Shown here: positions 61,939-64,000 of the stretch, in pieces
Position numbering within the stretch: position 1 is the first letter of the stretch
Layout: every line of letters begins with the position of its first letter
Assembly: GCA_050747245.1 (NCBI GenBank)
Contig: JBOGNO010000001.1
Location: 248,001-312,000, forward strand
From: JBOGNO01 sp050747245
Lineage (GTDB): Bacteria > Acidobacteriota > Terriglobia > Acidiferrales > UBA7541
DNA length: 64,000 nt
Direction: 5' to 3'
Program-made: the position numbers and the translations under genes
Notes under the pieces: generated by a model
What the model saw: the letters and a program-made list of their open reading frames with translations, nothing else
Told to the model about the DNA's origin: nothing
The model's database searches: none

Positions 61939-62772
61939 ATGAATCGGAAACGATTAGTGATCGGGATTCTCGTAGCAATGTTCGTCTCTCTTGCGGCGAG
62001 CACATTTGTCTACCGCCAAGTCACTCGGGCAACTGCTGTCCGGGCGGGAGACATGACTCAAGTCGTCGTAGCGTCGTCATTGATTCCCGCGGGCACGCGG
62101 CTGCAACCTGGCCAACTGCGAACGATCTCCTGGCCCACCAGCGGACTCCTGCCCGGCATGTTCACGCGCGTCCAGGACTGCCTCGATCGGCCCGTAACCT
62201 CCACTCTGGTGGTCGGTGAGCCGCTGCTGGAGGACAAACTGGCCCCCAAGGAGTCCGGAGCTGGCCTGACGGCGACGATTCCACAAGGAATGCGCGCACT
62301 CTCTGTGCCCGTCAACGACGTTGTGGGTGTGGCCGGGTTCGTCCAACCGGGCACGACGGTGGATGTCTTGGTCACAGGCACTTCCTCGGGCAAGAATAGC
62401 GGGGAAAGCGTGACGCGAACGATTCTGGAAGGTGTTCGCGTGCTTGCGGCTGGCCAAAAAATTGAACAGGACAGGGACGGCAAACCTCAGTCCGTCACAG
62501 TGATCACTCTCCTGGTATCCCCAATCGATGCGAACAGACTCGCGATGGCCAGCACGCAGGGGCGGATTCAGTTGGCCCTTCGCAGCTCTCTCGACTCCAA
62601 GAGAATGGAACCACCTCCTATCTATCAAGCAACTCTTTTTGCAGGAGAACCGCCGCCAGCCCCGGTAACGATGAGGACGCATGCCCATGTTCAGCCTGCG
62701 GCTCCGGCTCCTTATGCCGTCGAGGTGATCCGTGCGGGCAAGCGCGAAGTGAATACATTTCCAAATCAATGA
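61939..62772 (+). CDS. cpaB: Flp pilus assembly protein CpaB/RcpC
   Basis: A 277-residue protein with one N-terminal membrane helix (LVIGILVAMFVSLAASTFVY), an SAF domain (VVVASSLIPAGTRLQPGQLRTISWP) and the CpaB/RcpC region (IPQGMRALSVPVNDVVGVAGFVQPG; VDVLVTG). CpaB is a periplasmic component linking the secretin and inner-membrane Tad machinery. ATG with GGGAG; stop overlaps a possible start of the secretin gene. Confidence 0.93.
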   Translation: MNRKRLVIGILVAMFVSLAASTFVYRQVTRATAVRAGDMTQVVVASSLIPAGTRLQPGQLRTISWPTSGLLPGMFTRVQDCLDRPVTSTLVVGEPLLEDKLAPKESGAGLTATIPQGMRALSVPVNDVVGVAGFVQPGTTVDVLVTGTSSGKNSGESVTRTILEGVRVLAAGQKIEQDRDGKPQSVTVITLLVSPIDANRLAMASTQGRIQLALRSSLDSKRMEPPPIYQATLFAGEPPPAPVTMRTHAHVQPAAPAPYAVEVIRAGKREVNTFPNQ

Positions 62773-62792
62773 CGCAATCTCGGGTGAACAAC

Positions 62793-64000
62793 ATGAATAA
62801 AAATTCGCTACTCCCATCAACTCTCTGCCGGGGTGCCGGACTCGCCACGCTGTTCGCGGCCCTGACTTTACTATCGGGTCCGAACGCGCTCGGCCAGCAC
62901 CAATTCGCGGCGGCGACGCACGTGGTGCTCACCGCCGAACAACCCCTGGCGCAAGGGGCGGGGGGTGAACATGCCGACCAACTCCACTTGTTGGTCGGGC
63001 GCTCGATGGTGATTACCTCGCCGGCGCGAATCCACAGAATTTCCGTCGCCGACCCGAACATCGCGGATGCCATGGTCATGTCTCCCACGCAGATTCTCGT
63101 CAATGGAAAGACGCCCGGCGGTGTCTCTCTCGTAGTTTGGGACGAAGCGGACCGGAGCCAGACTTTTGACATTCTTGTAGACCTCGACATCATGGCCCTC
63201 GCGGCCAAAATCCACGAAGTCTTCCCGCACGAGCCTGTACTGGTGGAAGCCACCAAAGATGTCGTGGTGCTTTCCGGCAACATCTCTTCGAAGGCCGTGG
63301 CGGACCGAATTAATGCCATCGTAAGCGCTGCTACTCCCAAGGTCATCAGTCTCATGGAATGGCCCGCCCCCCCGCAGGCTGGGGAAGTTTTGCTCGAGGT
63401 GAAATTTGCTGAGTTGGATCGCGTCGCATTGAGCCAGCTGGGATTCAATCTGCTCAGCGTTCCGGGTAGCACCACTAGAACGTTGGTCGTTACGGGTACA
63501 CAGCAATTCGGGCCGATTCAAGTGCCCACACTTCAAACCGGCAACGCCACTGGAACAGGATCGACGTCCACAAATGCGCTCGGCAACTTGAACCAGGTCA
63601 ACCTGACGCTCAGTGATTTGCTGAATGTGTTCATCTTCCGCCCCGATATCAACTTGGGTGCCACCATCAAGGCGCTGCAACAGGAAAACGTGCTGCAGAT
63701 CCTCGCGGAACCAAATCTGCTTACCGAGACCGGCAAGGACGCAAGCTTCCTGGCGGGCGGCGAGTTCCCCTTCCCTGTTGTGCAAGGAGGCGCTGCCGGC
63801 ACCGTTCCTACTGTCACGATTCAATTCAAGGAATTCGGGGTGCGCTTGAATTTCTCACCGGTCATCACGGAAGAGGGAAGGATCCATCTGCATGTCCGCC
63901 CGGAAGTCAGCGCATTGGATTTTACCAATGCCCTGACCATTTCTGGCTTTCTCGTCCCAGCGCTGTCCACACGCCGTGCCGATGCTGAAATGGAATTGAA
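62793..64000 (+). CDS. cpaC: CpaC/RcpA-type Flp pilus secretin, partial
   Basis: The frame is open to the window edge: about 402 codons are present and the C-terminus is missing. ATG at 62793 (an ATG at 62769 overlapping the cpaB stop is an alternative). A signal peptide-like stretch (AGLATLFAALTLLSGPNA) precedes a CpaC N-terminal domain (LLVGRSMVITSPARIHRISVADPNIADAMVM; TPGGVSLVVWD), a BON-like domain (VLVEATKDVVVLSGNI) and the secretin region (ILAEPNLLTETGKDASFLAGGEFPFP; FKEFGVRLNFSP). It forms the outer-membrane pore for Flp pili. Confidence 0.93.
   Translation, partial: MNKNSLLPSTLCRGAGLATLFAALTLLSGPNALGQHQFAAATHVVLTAEQPLAQGAGGEHADQLHLLVGRSMVITSPARIHRISVADPNIADAMVMSPTQILVNGKTPGGVSLVVWDEADRSQTFDILVDLDIMALAAKIHEVFPHEPVLVEATKDVVVLSGNISSKAVADRINAIVSAATPKVISLMEWPAPPQAGEVLLEVKFAELDRVALSQLGFNLLSVPGSTTRTLVVTGTQQFGPIQVPTLQTGNATGTGSTSTNALGNLNQVNLTLSDLLNVFIFRPDINLGATIKALQQENVLQILAEPNLLTETGKDASFLAGGEFPFPVVQGGAAGTVPTVTIQFKEFGVRLNFSPVITEEGRIHLHVRPEVSALDFTNALTISGFLVPALSTRRADAEMEL

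Overview
The window is a 64 kb, GC-rich, densely coding bacterial chromosome segment. Nothing in it is diagnostic on its own. The gene set suggests the phylum Acidobacteriota: a YncE-like propeller fused to an alkaline phosphatase-like domain, a Ser/Thr kinase with TolB-like and TPR domains, a DUF2339/DUF3999 pair, PYROXD2-like oxidoreductases, and dispersed GGGGCTAAAGCCCC-type hairpins. That placement is inference. No phage, transposase, integrase or CRISPR locus was seen.

Layout. 1-13.5 kb: an exported GH1 glycosidase (cut by the window edge), an ACMSD-type amidohydrolase, an MsbA-like ABC exporter, a 1.3 kb repeat-bearing gap, a GT-C membrane protein, the propeller/phosphatase protein and the DUF2339-DUF3999 pair. 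13.6-18.7 kb: a His-rich small protein, a DoxX-like membrane protein, and a LodB-LodA pair (a cysteine-tryptophylquinone oxidase and its flavoprotein partner). 19.0-24.2 kb: a compact operon that looks like a RiPP pathway, with a 58-residue candidate precursor, a haem-oxygenase-like diiron protein, a kinase/TolB/TPR protein and a B12-type radical SAM RiPP maturase with a CX7CX2C motif. A tRNA-His lies just beyond it with its 3' end facing the cluster. 24.6-35.6 kb: a MerR-TPR fusion, a two-component system, a TPR protein, a ClC channel with CBS domains, a PilZ protein, a GH13 enzyme and an APC permease. 35.6-47.3 kb: two tandem FAD oxidoreductases, a GcvT-like protein, small proteins, a phosphoesterase bracketed by repeats, a 5 x 47 bp tandem repeat, an S9 peptidase, a glycosyltransferase and a PEGA lipoprotein-like protein. 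47.5-52.6 kb: a porin, a degenerate response regulator and a TonB-like protein. 53.0-64.0 kb: a sigma-54 activator, a squalene-cyclase-repeat protein, a DUF362 protein and a Tad/Flp pilus locus (TadE, TadE/F, TadG-like, GT-C protein, two Flp pilins, prepilin peptidase, CpaB, CpaC secretin). The locus runs off the right edge, so the CpaF/TadB/TadC genes are not visible.

The best candidate for an undescribed system is the 19.0-24.2 kb RiPP-like operon. It combines a cysteine-free precursor, a cobalamin-type radical SAM enzyme, a diiron-type oxidase and a Ser/Thr kinase, and sits divergently next to a CTQ oxidase pair. All functional statements come from motif reading; no database search was run.
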